NCBI RefSeq assembly: GCF_963678835.1
Contig: NZ_OY787469.1
Span: forward strand, 1,054,001 to 1,118,000
DNA length: 64,000 bases
Source of the DNA: an uncultured Desulfuromonas sp.
GTDB taxonomy: Bacteria; Desulfobacterota; Desulfuromonadia; Desulfuromonadales; Desulfuromonadaceae
Direction: 5' to 3'
A program made the position numbers and the translations under genes. A model generated the notes under the pieces. That model was not told the origin of the DNA, did not search any database, and saw only the letters and a list, made by a program, of their open reading frames with translations. Shown piece after piece: positions 1 to 8,545 of this stretch (position 1 is the first letter of the stretch; every line of letters starts with the position of its first letter).

Positions 1-1
1 C

Positions 2-127
2 GTTCATGAACAGATTTCCGTGACGCCGTTGGTCCGCTTCTCAACGCCTTTGAGTGACGAGGCCGACGATATAGCGGAAATTGATGATGAAATCTATACC
101 GGCATCTCGGTGCTGCTGTCGTTTTGA
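2..127 (+). CDS. C-terminal end of a probable outer-membrane beta-barrel protein (partial)
   Basis: An open frame enters from the left edge and stops with TGA at 125-127, giving 41 residues. The tail alternates hydrophobic and polar residues (YTGISVLLSF) and ends in phenylalanine, the usual signature of the last strand of a Gram-negative outer-membrane barrel. The start and most of the gene lie outside the window, so the family cannot be named. It reads in the same direction as the antiporter that follows 143 bases later. A short chance ORF is possible but less likely given the typical barrel ending. Confidence 0.55.
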   Translation, partial: VHEQISVTPLVRFSTPLSDEADDIAEIDDEIYTGISVLLSF

Positions 128-232
128 TTCGTTGATTGGCTTTTGTAAAGGCTTGTAGGGTTTGGTGTCCGGGGTTCGTTTCACCTTGGTGAGCTGGTCC
201 TGACATCGTACCAGACAGTGGAAATAACGCCT

Positions 233-249
233 ACCGCCTTCTCGGCGGT
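233..249 (+). promoter_or_regulatory. small GC hairpin in the leader of the antiporter gene
   Basis: ACCGCC (233-238) and GGCGGT (244-249) form a perfect 6-bp stem with a 5-base loop, seven bases before the ribosome binding site of the antiporter gene. No T-run follows, so it is not a terminator. It could affect mRNA stability or translation; that role is only inferred. Confidence 0.3.
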
Positions 250-270
250 TCAGATAGAAGGACATGTTTG

Positions 271-1764
271 ATGAGTGATACCACGGAAATTATTTCAGAA
301 GGATGTGAAGAACTTGACCGCACCTCGCTGCGGCGCATGATGATTGAATACACCGTGCTGGTGGTTTTTTTCGCCCTGATTGCCTGGCTGGTTCCTGATG
401 ATCCAAGTCAATTCGGCATTTTGTCGGCAATCCCGTCGGTGTTTTTGCTGGCCTTTATTTTTTATACCAAGCGGATTCTCGAAGGGTTGACCCTGGCTTC
501 GTTGCTCGGCTTCATCATGGCGTATAAGCTCGATTTTTTCAGCCACGTGAACGAGACCATGGTGAGCGTGCTTACCGATGGCGACACGCAATGGCTGTTT
601 ATTGTCTGCGGTTTGATGGGCAGTATTATTGCCCTGATCGAGCGCGGCGGCGGTGCGGCGGCATTTGGCGATTGGGTGGCTAAACGGGCCAAAACCCGTA
701 AAAGCACCCTGCTGTGGACCTGGTTTCTCGGGGTGGTGATCTTTATTGACGATTACCTCAACTCGCTGACTGTTGGCTCGTGCATGGCGCCGATCACCGA
801 CAAACACAACGTGTCACGCGAGCAGTTGGCCTATATCGTCGACTCCACGGCCGCGCCGGTGTGTGTGTTGATTCCGATCTCGACCTGGGCCGTCTATATC
901 GGCAGTCTGCTCGAACAATGTGGAGCCGCTGCCGAAGGGGAGGGCTTGAAGTATTTCATCCAGACCATTCCGTACAACTTTTATGGCTGGGTGGCTGCGT
1001 TGATTGTACCGTTGGTTATTCTCGGTGTGATTCCTCTGTTTGGTCCGATGAAGGCCGCTGAAAAGCGCGCCAAAGAGGAAGGGATTCTGGCACCTCCCGG
1101 TTCAGATAAAATTGATATCCACGCCGGAGAACATTTTGAAACGCCGCGCAATCCGAAAATTCTCAACTTTTTCCTGCCGATTCTGGTGCTGATCTGCTCA
1201 ACCATCTATTTTGATGTCGATATGCAGATGGGCGTGCTGAGCACCGTGGCCTTTATGTTCGTACTCTATATTCCGCAGGGGATTCTCGGTCCCGAGGCGT
1301 TCTTCGACGCGGTGGTTTCCGGGGTAAAAAACATGCTGTTCCCGCTGGTAATGGTGGTCCTGGCCTTTACCTTTGCCGACATTAACGAAAAAGTCGGTTT
1401 TTTGACCTACGTGATTGAGACCTCTAAGGCCATAATGACGCCGCAACTGTTGCCGTTGGTGGTCTTCATTGTTTTGGGCATCACCGAGTTCATCATGGGC
1501 CTGAGCTGGGGCATGTACGCCATTGCCATTCCCATTGTTGTTCCCTTGGCGCTGGCCATTGGTGCCGATCCGATTGTCGCTGTCGGTGCGGTGTGCTCCG
1601 CCGGGGTGTGGGGCAGCCATATCTGCTTCTATTCCGATGCGACGATTCTCAGTTCGGCCGCGTCCGGGTGTGATAATTATCGTCACGCCGTCACCCAGAT
1701 GCCTTATGGCTTTCTCGGCGCGGTAATTACGGGCATCGGCTTTCTGATCGTCGGCTTTCTTTAA
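271..1764 (+). CDS. NhaC-family Na+/H+ antiporter-type membrane transporter
   Basis: A polytopic inner-membrane protein of 497 residues with about a dozen hydrophobic segments. It contains the family-typical stretches GVVIFIDDYLNSLTVG and STAAPVCVLIPISTW near the middle and a WGMYAIAIPIVVPLA segment towards the C-terminus, placing it in the Na_H_antiporter family (NhaC type). Members exchange Na+ for H+ or move organic acids or amino acids against ions, so the substrate is not defined by sequence alone. ATG 271 has AGAAGGA eight bases upstream; a TTG at 268 is an alternative. The gene precedes an amino-acid catabolic regulator and operon, so a role in uptake or ion balance for that pathway is a reasonable inference. 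Confidence 0.85.
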   Translation: MSDTTEIISEGCEELDRTSLRRMMIEYTVLVVFFALIAWLVPDDPSQFGILSAIPSVFLLAFIFYTKRILEGLTLASLLGFIMAYKLDFFSHVNETMVSVLTDGDTQWLFIVCGLMGSIIALIERGGGAAAFGDWVAKRAKTRKSTLLWTWFLGVVIFIDDYLNSLTVGSCMAPITDKHNVSREQLAYIVDSTAAPVCVLIPISTWAVYIGSLLEQCGAAAEGEGLKYFIQTIPYNFYGWVAALIVPLVILGVIPLFGPMKAAEKRAKEEGILAPPGSDKIDIHAGEHFETPRNPKILNFFLPILVLICSTIYFDVDMQMGVLSTVAFMFVLYIPQGILGPEAFFDAVVSGVKNMLFPLVMVVLAFTFADINEKVGFLTYVIETSKAIMTPQLLPLVVFIVLGITEFIMGLSWGMYAIAIPIVVPLALAIGADPIVAVGAVCSAGVWGSHICFYSDATILSSAASGCDNYRHAVTQMPYGFLGAVITGIGFLIVGFL

Positions 1765-1830
1765 TCGGCTGATGAAAAACAGTCGGTTAAACCACTGCGT
1801 GCCGTTTTTTCTTCTGTGAGCGCGCAGCTG

Positions 1831-1876
1831 GCTCTCGTCCCGAGTCCGCAAGGGCTCGGGTACGGTGAGCTTTTTT
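1831..1876 (+). terminator. intrinsic terminator after the antiporter gene
   Basis: CCCGAG/CTCGGG forms the core stem, extended outward by a CTC/GAG and GC-rich pairing, and is followed directly by six T at 1871-1876. It lies 66 bases after the antiporter stop codon. Confidence 0.8.
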
Positions 1877-1976
1877 AGCGGCCTGTGATGATGTGCGCGC
1901 TACAACTCCATCTTGTTCCATGGCCGTCATGGTCTTCATCGCCGAGGCTGAAGATCGTCACCCTCGTTCAACCGTG

Positions 1977-2006
1977 ACCGGCCCGGTTCCGCGGGCTGGT
2001 TTTTTC
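1977..2006 (+). terminator. second intrinsic terminator, tandem to the first
   Basis: ACCGGCCCG and CGGGCTGGT pair around a short loop (one G-T pair) and are followed by a T-run at 2000-2005. The 100 bases between the two terminators hold no convincing gene. The arrangement is either a fail-safe pair or the end of a short untranslated transcript. Confidence 0.6.
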
Positions 2007-2039
2007 CTGATTCTGACAACAAAGGGGTTGGCAGAGCGT

Positions 2040-2069
2040 GTTGAGAATTGCGCACTGATCTGTAATTGC
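2040..2069 (+). promoter_or_regulatory. possible sigma-70 promoter of the sigma-54 activator gene
   Basis: TTGAGA at 2040-2045 is followed after 16-17 bases by TAATTG, a plausible -35/-10 pair about 80 bases before the start codon. The first of three TGCA blocks overlaps the -10 region, a position suited to autorepression. This is inference from sequence only. Confidence 0.35.
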
Positions 2070-2089
2070 ATTTTTAATGCAATTGTGCA
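2067..2089. promoter_or_regulatory. triple-TGCA operator candidate upstream of the activator gene
   Basis: TGCA occurs at 2067, 2078 and 2086, i.e. with spacings of 11 and 8. The first two blocks form the palindrome ATTGCAT-N5-ATGCAAT. The same arrangement with identical 11 and 8 spacing recurs at 3963, and a mirrored variant occurs at 11468. It is the candidate binding site of the activator encoded next to it. Confidence 0.5.
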
Positions 2090-2148
2090 TTAATGAACCG
2101 TTCGCTGTTTTATTTGTCATCTGAGCCCCTTTTAAAAGAGATTGTGCC

Positions 2149-3915
2149 ATGGAGCCGTTGCCTCAGTCTGAATTGCTCGCCAGCCATCGTGTCAGCCGTC
2201 AACACCATCTGGAAGCGTTTAACCGCACCCAGAGTAATGTCATGGGCGATGGGGTGCTTACGGTGGACCGCGACGGCAGAATTCAGCTCAGTGATCGGGT
2301 GATCCGGCAGATCTTCGATATTTATCCCGGCCACCACATTGCCGACAGCTTTCCCGAATTGTGGCGTGAAATTGGTCGGGTGATCCGCTTTGAAGTCGAC
2401 CTCTGTCAGTTGCCGGTGGATAAGGATGGTGAGTCGTTTCAGGTGAACGTGTCGCCGATTGTCCACGAACAGCAATTGCTTGGTGCCATTTGCGTGTTCG
2501 CCGATAAAAGTGACCTCGGCGTTATTTCCCGCAAGATGCGCGCCTATAAAGCGTTGTCCAGTGAGTTGTCCGAAATTGTCGACTCCTGTTTCGAAGGGTT
2601 GTGGATCTGCGATGGCAACGCCGATGTGATCCGGATTAATCCGGCCTCGGCTCGCATCAACAATGTGAATGCCGACGATGTGATTGGCCGCAATATGGTG
2701 GATCTGGTGCGTGAAGGGATCATTGATCGCTCGGCCACCCTCGAAGTCCTGGAAAAAAAAGAGACCGTCAACTTTCTACGTACGACCAATGAAGGGCGAC
2801 TGGTGCTTAATGCCGGGACGCCTATTTTTAGCGATGACGGATCGATCTCCAAAGTGGTGGTCAGTGAACGCGACATTACCGAGATTGATGAAATGCAGCG
2901 CCGCCTTGAAGAGCAGTCGGCCCTCAATTCCCATTTTCAGTCGCAACTGCTTGAACTGAAACAGGCGGAGATGGCTTCGACCACGATTATCGCCAAAAGC
3001 CCGTCCATGGTGCGGGCTTTGAATCAGGCCCTTAAGGTCAGTCAGGCCGACTCGTCGGTGCTGGTGCTCGGCGAGTCCGGTGTCGGCAAAGGGCTGTTCG
3101 CCGATCTGATCCATCAGCACTCACGACGCAGCGACAAACCGCTGATTAAAATCAACTGTGGGGCAATCCCGGAAACCCTGATTGAGTCCGAACTGTTCGG
3201 CCACGAAAAAGGGGCCTTTACCGGTGCGCAGACCGCCAAACCGGGCCATATTGAGATGGCCCATGGCGGTATCCTGTTTCTCGATGAAATTGCCGAGCTG
3301 CCTTTGGCCTCTCAGGTGAAGTTACTGCGTTTTCTTGAAGACGGTGAAGTGACGCGACTCGGCGCTACAAAATCGCGCATGGTGGATGTGCGTATTATTG
3401 CCGCGACCCATGCCAATCTTGAGCAGATGGTCGAAGACAAGCTGTTTCGCCTGGATCTTTATTACCGGCTTAATGTCATCCCGCTGCATATCCCGGCGTT
3501 GCGTGAACGGCGTGATTGTATCCTGCCGTTGCTTCAGCATTATATTGAACAGTTCAGCCGTAAGAACGGCATGAAAAAACGGTTGACCAATGCCGCCATG
3601 GAAACCCTGTTGTCCTATGACTGGCCGGGCAATGTCCGGCAGTTGATGAACATCTGCGAGCGCATGCTGGTGATGTCGGACGGTGAATTGATTGATATCC
3701 CGGATCTGCCGCAAAACCTGGTCAAAGCCGTGCCGCAGGAACCATTAAACGGCAAACGGCTGACGTTGCAACAAGCCATGGACAGCTATGAGCGGGCCAT
3801 CCTCATGGATGCCATGAAAGAGCACGGCAATCAGTACCGGGTGGCCTCGGCTCTGGGGGTCAACCAGTCAACAGTGGCGCGTAAGCTGCGTCGTCACGGA
3901 TTGCGCCCGAGATGA
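2149..3915 (+). CDS. sigma-54-dependent PAS-domain transcriptional activator with TyrR-type HTH
   Basis: A 588-residue enhancer-binding protein. Two PAS-like sensor domains occupy roughly residues 25-125 and 145-245, followed by a short coiled linker. The AAA+ domain has Walker A GESGVGKG near 308, the sigma-54 contact loop GAFTGA near 355 and Walker B GGILFLDE near 374. The C-terminal helix-turn-helix ([20 protein letters not shown]) from about residue 561 is of the TyrR/PhhR kind rather than Fis-like. There is no receiver domain, so it probably senses a small ligand through PAS. A good -24/-12 promoter stands before the next gene, and matching TGCA triplets flank its likely targets, so it is presumably the local activator of the glutamate dehydrogenase operon. 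The ATG follows AAAGAGAT with a modest spacing. Confidence 0.9.
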   Translation: MEPLPQSELLASHRVSRQHHLEAFNRTQSNVMGDGVLTVDRDGRIQLSDRVIRQIFDIYPGHHIADSFPELWREIGRVIRFEVDLCQLPVDKDGESFQVNVSPIVHEQQLLGAICVFADKSDLGVISRKMRAYKALSSELSEIVDSCFEGLWICDGNADVIRINPASARINNVNADDVIGRNMVDLVREGIIDRSATLEVLEKKETVNFLRTTNEGRLVLNAGTPIFSDDGSISKVVVSERDITEIDEMQRRLEEQSALNSHFQSQLLELKQAEMASTTIIAKSPSMVRALNQALKVSQADSSVLVLGESGVGKGLFADLIHQHSRRSDKPLIKINCGAIPETLIESELFGHEKGAFTGAQTAKPGHIEMAHGGILFLDEIAELPLASQVKLLRFLEDGEVTRLGATKSRMVDVRIIAATHANLEQMVEDKLFRLDLYYRLNVIPLHIPALRERRDCILPLLQHYIEQFSRKNGMKKRLTNAAMETLLSYDWPGNVRQLMNICERMLVMSDGELIDIPDLPQNLVKAVPQEPLNGKRLTLQQAMDSYERAILMDAMKEHGNQYRVASALGVNQSTVARKLRRHGLRPR

Positions 3916-3962
3916 ATGGCGGTGCGCCTTTCCGATTGTCCTCCCGTGGATTTATCCTGTTT

Positions 3963-3985
3963 TGCATAGTTTATGCATTTTTGCA
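3963..3985. promoter_or_regulatory. triple-TGCA upstream activating site of the glutamate dehydrogenase operon
   Basis: TGCA at 3963, 3974 and 3982, with spacings 11 and 8 exactly as upstream of the activator gene. It lies about 145-165 bases before the -24 element at 4127, a normal distance for an enhancer-binding protein site. Confidence 0.55.
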
Positions 3986-4126
3986 TTGAAAAGAGGGCTC
4001 GCCCGTTGTCGGTGCTGTTGACCGAGGCGTGTCGGCCATGATTTTTTGTGTCCTTTTAGCCGAGAAAACCGTGTTTTTCTGTTTTGACCGTGAAAAATTC
4101 CCTCCAGGTGAAAATCTGTCAGTTGC

Positions 4127-4141
4127 TGGCACAGCTTATGC
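4127..4141 (+). promoter_or_regulatory. sigma-54 (-24/-12) promoter of the glutamate dehydrogenase operon
   Basis: TGGCAC, five bases, then ATGC(T) matches the consensus TGGCAC-N5-TTGC with one difference. GG and GC are at the required distance. Transcription would start near 4153, leaving a leader of about 100 bases before the ATG at 4254. A sigma-54 activator gene lies immediately upstream. Confidence 0.7.
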
Positions 4142-4253
4142 TCTTGAAGCCTGGTCATGATGTGATCCATATGGTTTTGCCGTGGGCTGTGTGCGCAGCC
4201 CACGACGTGGCGAGGTGATGATCTGACGGCGACGACAGTCGCGAGGGGGCGAG

Positions 4254-7200
4254 ATGACAGGAGCAAGCAACATCCGGTTGACGGAGGGGATGCAGGACCA
4301 GATGCAGAAAATGGTTCAGGTCGCAACCCACAAACAACAACACTTTGAAAAACACCTGCACTGGCTGCAGCGCACCATGCATCCGTATTTTTTCATTACC
4401 ATGAAAAACGATGCCGAAGTGGTGACCCAGCTCGCCTTTGCCCTGGATGACATTGCCCGCTGTCGGCGGATGGTGCTGGTCGATCGTGAGCATCGCCTGG
4501 TGGTCGCCTGTCTCAATCAGCCGGGCTCCTTGTACGAAACCGTCAGTCATATTCGCGACCGGGTCATCTCCTATGCGGATTTTTCCGAATCCCTGCAACC
4601 CTTGCCGGGCTGTCAGGAAACGCTTGAGGTCCAGACCTTTGAATTTGACTGCAAAAGTGCCCAGGCCATTGCCCATGCCAGCGCGGCAAAGACACCGGTA
4701 GCCATTAAAAACCGGGTGTTTGAGGCCTTAAAAGAGCATTATCCCCAGTTTGACCATCATCGCTGGCAAAAGCTGTTTGCCACCATCTGGCTTAATAATC
4801 GTCGCTATGTCCTCAACTCGCCACCGCGTCGGGTGGCGCAGCTGGTGTGGTTGTATCAGCAGTGCATTGACCACGATGGAATCTTTTTTGATGTGGAAGA
4901 GGCGGATTGCACTGAAGAGGGGATGCCCGGAAAAGGGGCGCGGCTGTTTTTCGGTGTCGGTAATCCCCCTCAAAAAGCTTTTTTGCCACAGGTTGTTGAG
5001 GTGTTTAATCGTTTTAATGTCATGATTGATCGGGCCTATTGTCTGACCATCAACAACGGTATTCACCCGTATTTTCTGTCAACGTTCTACGTGACCACAG
5101 ATCAGGGGATACCTCTTGAAAACGATTCGCCTTTGTTTCAGACCCTGCGCGAAGAGCTGTACAATACCCAGATTTTAAGTTCGCAGTGCGAGACTTACCG
5201 TCGTTTGGTGGCTCCGGGAATCATGTCGGGTGTTGATGCGTCACTGATCAGTGCGCTGGTCGGATTCTGTCACACCAACCTGGCCCATAACCATCCTGAC
5301 AGTTTCGACCTCGAAGGCATTGTACGGGCGTTTTACGCCCATCCGACCATTGCCTTGCAACTGATCGCCCTGTTTCGCTGCCGGTTTGATCCCGATGTGG
5401 AGAACCGTGATGAGTTCTACCACCTTGAACTGGACAGCACCCGAAACATGATCGACGAATACACGACCGGGCGGCGTTTTCTCGACGAGTTCAGACGGAC
5501 GATTTTTCACTGCGCATTGTTGTTTATCCGTCACACCCTGAAGACCAATTTCTACGTCAGGGAAAAACATGCTCTGGCGTTTCGCCTCGATCCGGCCTAT
5601 CTCGATGAACTCGGCGAGGCGTTCACTGCAGATCTTCCGGCGGAAAGACCGTTTCGCATCAGCTATTTCTACGGCCGGTTCGGCTGTGGATACCATATCG
5701 GTTTTTCAGATATTGCCCGAGGTGGCTGGCGCACCCTGATTACCCAGGGACGCGATGATTATGTCACTGCCGCCAATACCCTGTTTCGCGAAAACTATGT
5801 GTTGGCCCATACCCAGCACTTGAAAAATAAGGATATCTACGAAGGGGGCTCAAAACTGGTCGCCGTGCTCAATGCCGATGGTGAGAGCACGGAAGACGGA
5901 ATCCTGCCGTGTCTGTACAAGCTTCAGTTTGGTTTTGTCCATGCCTTTCTGGATCTGTTCGTGACCCGTGAAGATGGCCGTGCCGCCGACGCGCGGGTGG
6001 TCGATTACTACGGAGAAGAAGAACCGATTGAACTTGGCCCGGATGAAAATATGCATGACAGCATGGTCGAGTTGATCGCCCAAATGGCAACGCGACGCGG
6101 CTACGTGCTGGGCAGCGGCATCATGTCGAGTAAAAAAGTCGGCATCAACCATAAGGAATATGGCGTCACCTCCATTGGTGTGGTCAAGTTTGCCGAGATT
6201 GCCATGCGCTGCCAGGGCATTGATATCCACAACGATGCGTTCAGCGTCAAACTGACCGGTGGACCCAACGGCGATGTGGCCGGCAATGCCATGAAGCTGT
6301 TGCTGGAACGCTGCCCCCATGTGCGGATCACCACCATTGTCGATGGTGGCGGTGCCTTGTATGATCCGGCCGGAGCCGATCGGGACGCCCTTGGTGCGCT
6401 GCTGCTGGTTGATGATATCGACAGCTATGATGTCGAGGCGCTGCATCCGGGGGGCTTTGTGCTGCATCGCCACAATACCCGTCGCAACGGGTTGTGCGAG
6501 ATGTTCCTCAAGGTCAGCCGCGATGACAACGGCCTGTGCGAAGAATGGATTACCAATGACCAGTTCTACCGTGAATACAACCGGTTGATGGTCGCCTCAC
6601 GCAGTGATCTGTTTTTGCCCTGTGGCGGCCGTCCCGAAACTCTGGACGACAACACCTGGAGCCGTTTTTTCGACAGCGAGGGCCTGCCCAGTGCCGCCGT
6701 CATTGTTGAAGGGGCCAACTCCTTTATTACGCCGAACGCGAGACGAAAGCTCCAGGAAAAAGGGGTGGTGATCCTACGTGACGCCTCGGCCAATAAATGC
6801 GGCGTGATTTCATCGTCTTATGAAATCCTTGCCAATCTGATGTTGACGGATCGGGAGTTCCTGTTTCGCAAGGAGCGCTACGTTGAGGACGTGATTGCCC
6901 GCCTGAACCAGCGCGCCAGCGATGAAGCACAGCTGATCTTCAACCGCTATGAGCAGCTCGGTGGCGGCACCTTGTACACAGAAATATCCGATGGCATCAG
7001 CCGCGAGATCAATCAGGCGTATGCCCGGCTGTTCGAGTTTTTTGAGGACCATCCCGAGCACTGGCGCAAGCCGGAATATCATCGACTGCTGGTGCAGCAT
7101 CTGCCCGCGGTCATTGGTCAGACCGCGCGTTTTTGCAAACGGATCGCCAACCTTCCGGATAAGATCAAGTCGGCCATACTGGCTAGTGAAATTGCCTCCT

Positions 7201-7295
7201 CGCTGGTTTATCATGCCTGTGAGCAGGATGAATTCATGGAGCGGGTCCAGCGCCATGTCGAAAAGCTGGGACAGGGCGCGCCATCGTCTAAATAG
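4254..7295 (+). CDS. large NAD-specific glutamate dehydrogenase (115-kDa class), copy 1
   Basis: 1013 residues, the length of the 115-kDa class of NAD-linked glutamate dehydrogenases, between the 50-kDa hexameric and the 180-kDa enzymes. It deaminates glutamate oxidatively to 2-oxoglutarate and ammonia in the cytoplasm. The N-terminal third is regulatory-like; the catalytic part carries GFSDIARGGWRTL, NKDIYEGGSKLVAVL, KKVGINHKEYGVTS, the Rossmann-linked GGPNGDVAGNAM and VEGANSFITPNAR. GCGAGGGGG precedes ATG 4254. It is the first gene behind a sigma-54 promoter and is followed after 24 bases by a small DNA-binding protein gene. A paralogue of 1001 residues lies at 27591-30596 with the same motifs, so two separately controlled copies exist here. 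Confidence 0.92.
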   Translation: MTGASNIRLTEGMQDQMQKMVQVATHKQQHFEKHLHWLQRTMHPYFFITMKNDAEVVTQLAFALDDIARCRRMVLVDREHRLVVACLNQPGSLYETVSHIRDRVISYADFSESLQPLPGCQETLEVQTFEFDCKSAQAIAHASAAKTPVAIKNRVFEALKEHYPQFDHHRWQKLFATIWLNNRRYVLNSPPRRVAQLVWLYQQCIDHDGIFFDVEEADCTEEGMPGKGARLFFGVGNPPQKAFLPQVVEVFNRFNVMIDRAYCLTINNGIHPYFLSTFYVTTDQGIPLENDSPLFQTLREELYNTQILSSQCETYRRLVAPGIMSGVDASLISALVGFCHTNLAHNHPDSFDLEGIVRAFYAHPTIALQLIALFRCRFDPDVENRDEFYHLELDSTRNMIDEYTTGRRFLDEFRRTIFHCALLFIRHTLKTNFYVREKHALAFRLDPAYLDELGEAFTADLPAERPFRISYFYGRFGCGYHIGFSDIARGGWRTLITQGRDDYVTAANTLFRENYVLAHTQHLKNKDIYEGGSKLVAVLNADGESTEDGILPCLYKLQFGFVHAFLDLFVTREDGRAADARVVDYYGEEEPIELGPDENMHDSMVELIAQMATRRGYVLGSGIMSSKKVGINHKEYGVTSIGVVKFAEIAMRCQGIDIHNDAFSVKLTGGPNGDVAGNAMKLLLERCPHVRITTIVDGGGALYDPAGADRDALGALLLVDDIDSYDVEALHPGGFVLHRHNTRRNGLCEMFLKVSRDDNGLCEEWITNDQFYREYNRLMVASRSDLFLPCGGRPETLDDNTWSRFFDSEGLPSAAVIVEGANSFITPNARRKLQEKGVVILRDASANKCGVISSSYEILANLMLTDREFLFRKERYVEDVIARLNQRASDEAQLIFNRYEQLGGGTLYTEISDGISREINQAYARLFEFFEDHPEHWRKPEYHRLLVQHLPAVIGQTARFCKRIANLPDKIKSAILASEIASSLVYHACEQDEFMERVQRHVEKLGQGAPSSK

Positions 7296-7319
7296 TGATT
7301 ATTTTTCAGGAGTTCGATT

Positions 7320-7478
7320 GTGAAACATGCGGGTGAACATGTGATTTCATTTCGGGTCACCGCCGAAGAACGGGCCTATCTCCGCGCCCAGGCCCGGCAG
7401 GGCGGGGTCACGGTGTCGCGCTTGGTGCGTCAGCACCTGCGGCTGTTAAAAACAACGCAATCGGTCTGGGACGATTGA
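7320..7478 (+). CDS. small ribbon-helix-helix-like protein (52 aa)
   Basis: A 52-residue frame starting at GTG 7320 with CAGGAG six bases upstream. The core ISFRVTAEERAYLRAQAR-(QGG)-VTVSRLVRQHL fits the beta-strand plus two-helix pattern of ribbon-helix-helix (Arc/CopG/MobC-like) DNA-binding proteins. Its TGA shares the final A with the ATG of the GAPDH-like gene (TGATG), so translation of the two is probably coupled. It sits inside the glutamate dehydrogenase operon, 24 bases after that gene. It could be a local repressor or an antitoxin-like remnant; no toxin gene is adjacent. The codon pattern and tight junctions support a real gene, but the function is inferred from the fold pattern only. 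Confidence 0.65.
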   Translation: MKHAGEHVISFRVTAEERAYLRAQARQGGVTVSRLVRQHLRLLKTTQSVWDD

Positions 7479-8545
7479 TGCGCATGCGTGTTGCCATCAA
7501 TGGCTTTGGTCGCATCGGACGGCGTTTCTTGTGGGCAGCCCTTGAGCAGGACAGCTTTGATGTTGTGGCCATTAATGACCCGGCTGAAGCGGCAACCCTG
7601 GCCCATTTGCTCCGCTATGACTCCGTCCATGGCATGGCGCCCCATGACGTTGTGGTCGAGGGCGAGGCGCTGTATGTTGGTGGCCGCCGGATCACCCTCT
7701 GTCATGATCTTGACCCGCGACGCTTACCCTGGCGGGCTTTGAACATCGATCTGGTGGCCGAGTGCAGCGGGCGCATGACAACCCGAGAACACGCCGGGCA
7801 GCATTGCGAGGCCGGAGCGCGGCGGGTGGCCATCAGTGCCCCAGGGCAGGAGTTGGACGGGACCTTTTGTTATGGCATCAACCATCAGGACTATGACCCG
7901 CAATGCCATCGTCTGGTGTCCAATGCCTCGTGTACAACCAATTGCCTGGCGGCTGTCTGCCGGGTGGTTCTCGACAGTTGCGGGTTGCGTAGCGCCATGA
8001 TGAATACGGTGCATCCCTACACCAACGGTCAACCGTTGCTTGACAGCGCCCATGGCGACCTTCGGCGCAGCCGAGGCGGGGCCGGTGCCCTGATTCCAAC
8101 CACCACCGGAGCGACACGGGCCGTGGTTGAGGTGCTGCCGCAGCTCAAGGGCCGGATCAGTGGCATGTCGGTCCGCGTGCCGGTTGCCGATGTCTCGATT
8201 CTTGATCTGGTGGTGGAGATGGAGAAACCACTGTGTGTGCAACAGGCAAATGATGCGTTCCGTCAGGCCGCGGATGGCCCATTGCACGGCGTATTGGCGT
8301 GTAACGATCTGCCGCTGGTTTCACGCGATTATCTCGGGCATCCGGCCTCGGCGATTATTGATACCCTGTCCACCCAAGTGGTCGGTACGCGTCTGTTGCG
8401 GGTGATTGCCTGGTACGATAATGAAGCCGGTTATGCCCATCGCCTGGCTGATCTGGTTGGACATATGGCGCGTCGTGAGATGGCCTGTGGCCGGTCCAGT
8501 GTCAGCGCTACGGATTTTAGACAACAAGGAGTCTGTCATGGTTGA
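7478..8545 (+). CDS. glyceraldehyde-3-phosphate dehydrogenase family protein (type I)
   Basis: 355 residues. The NAD-binding start VAINGFGRIGRR, the catalytic cysteine motif SNASCTTNCLA and the histidine motif NTVHPYTNGQPLLD are intact, as is DLRRSRGGAGALIPTTTGA. The family makes 1,3-bisphosphoglycerate from glyceraldehyde-3-phosphate, or 4-phosphoerythronate from erythrose-4-phosphate (Epd). The IPT-TGA segment favours GAPDH proper. An operon placement between a DNA-binding protein and hemL, under a sigma-54 promoter, is unusual for a glycolytic gene, so this may be a second, specialised copy. It starts at ATG 7478, overlapping the preceding stop by one base, and its end overlaps hemL by eight bases. 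The C-terminal 30 residues are not typical of the family. Confidence 0.82.
   Translation: MRMRVAINGFGRIGRRFLWAALEQDSFDVVAINDPAEAATLAHLLRYDSVHGMAPHDVVVEGEALYVGGRRITLCHDLDPRRLPWRALNIDLVAECSGRMTTREHAGQHCEAGARRVAISAPGQELDGTFCYGINHQDYDPQCHRLVSNASCTTNCLAAVCRVVLDSCGLRSAMMNTVHPYTNGQPLLDSAHGDLRRSRGGAGALIPTTTGATRAVVEVLPQLKGRISGMSVRVPVADVSILDLVVEMEKPLCVQQANDAFRQAADGPLHGVLACNDLPLVSRDYLGHPASAIIDTLSTQVVGTRLLRVIAWYDNEAGYAHRLADLVGHMARREMACGRSSVSATDFRQQGVCHG

Noticed and set aside
41-265. Minus-strand frame of 74 codons at the left edge
   Set aside because: The plus strand reads as the end of an outer-membrane protein over the same bases, and the minus frame lacks any recognisable feature.
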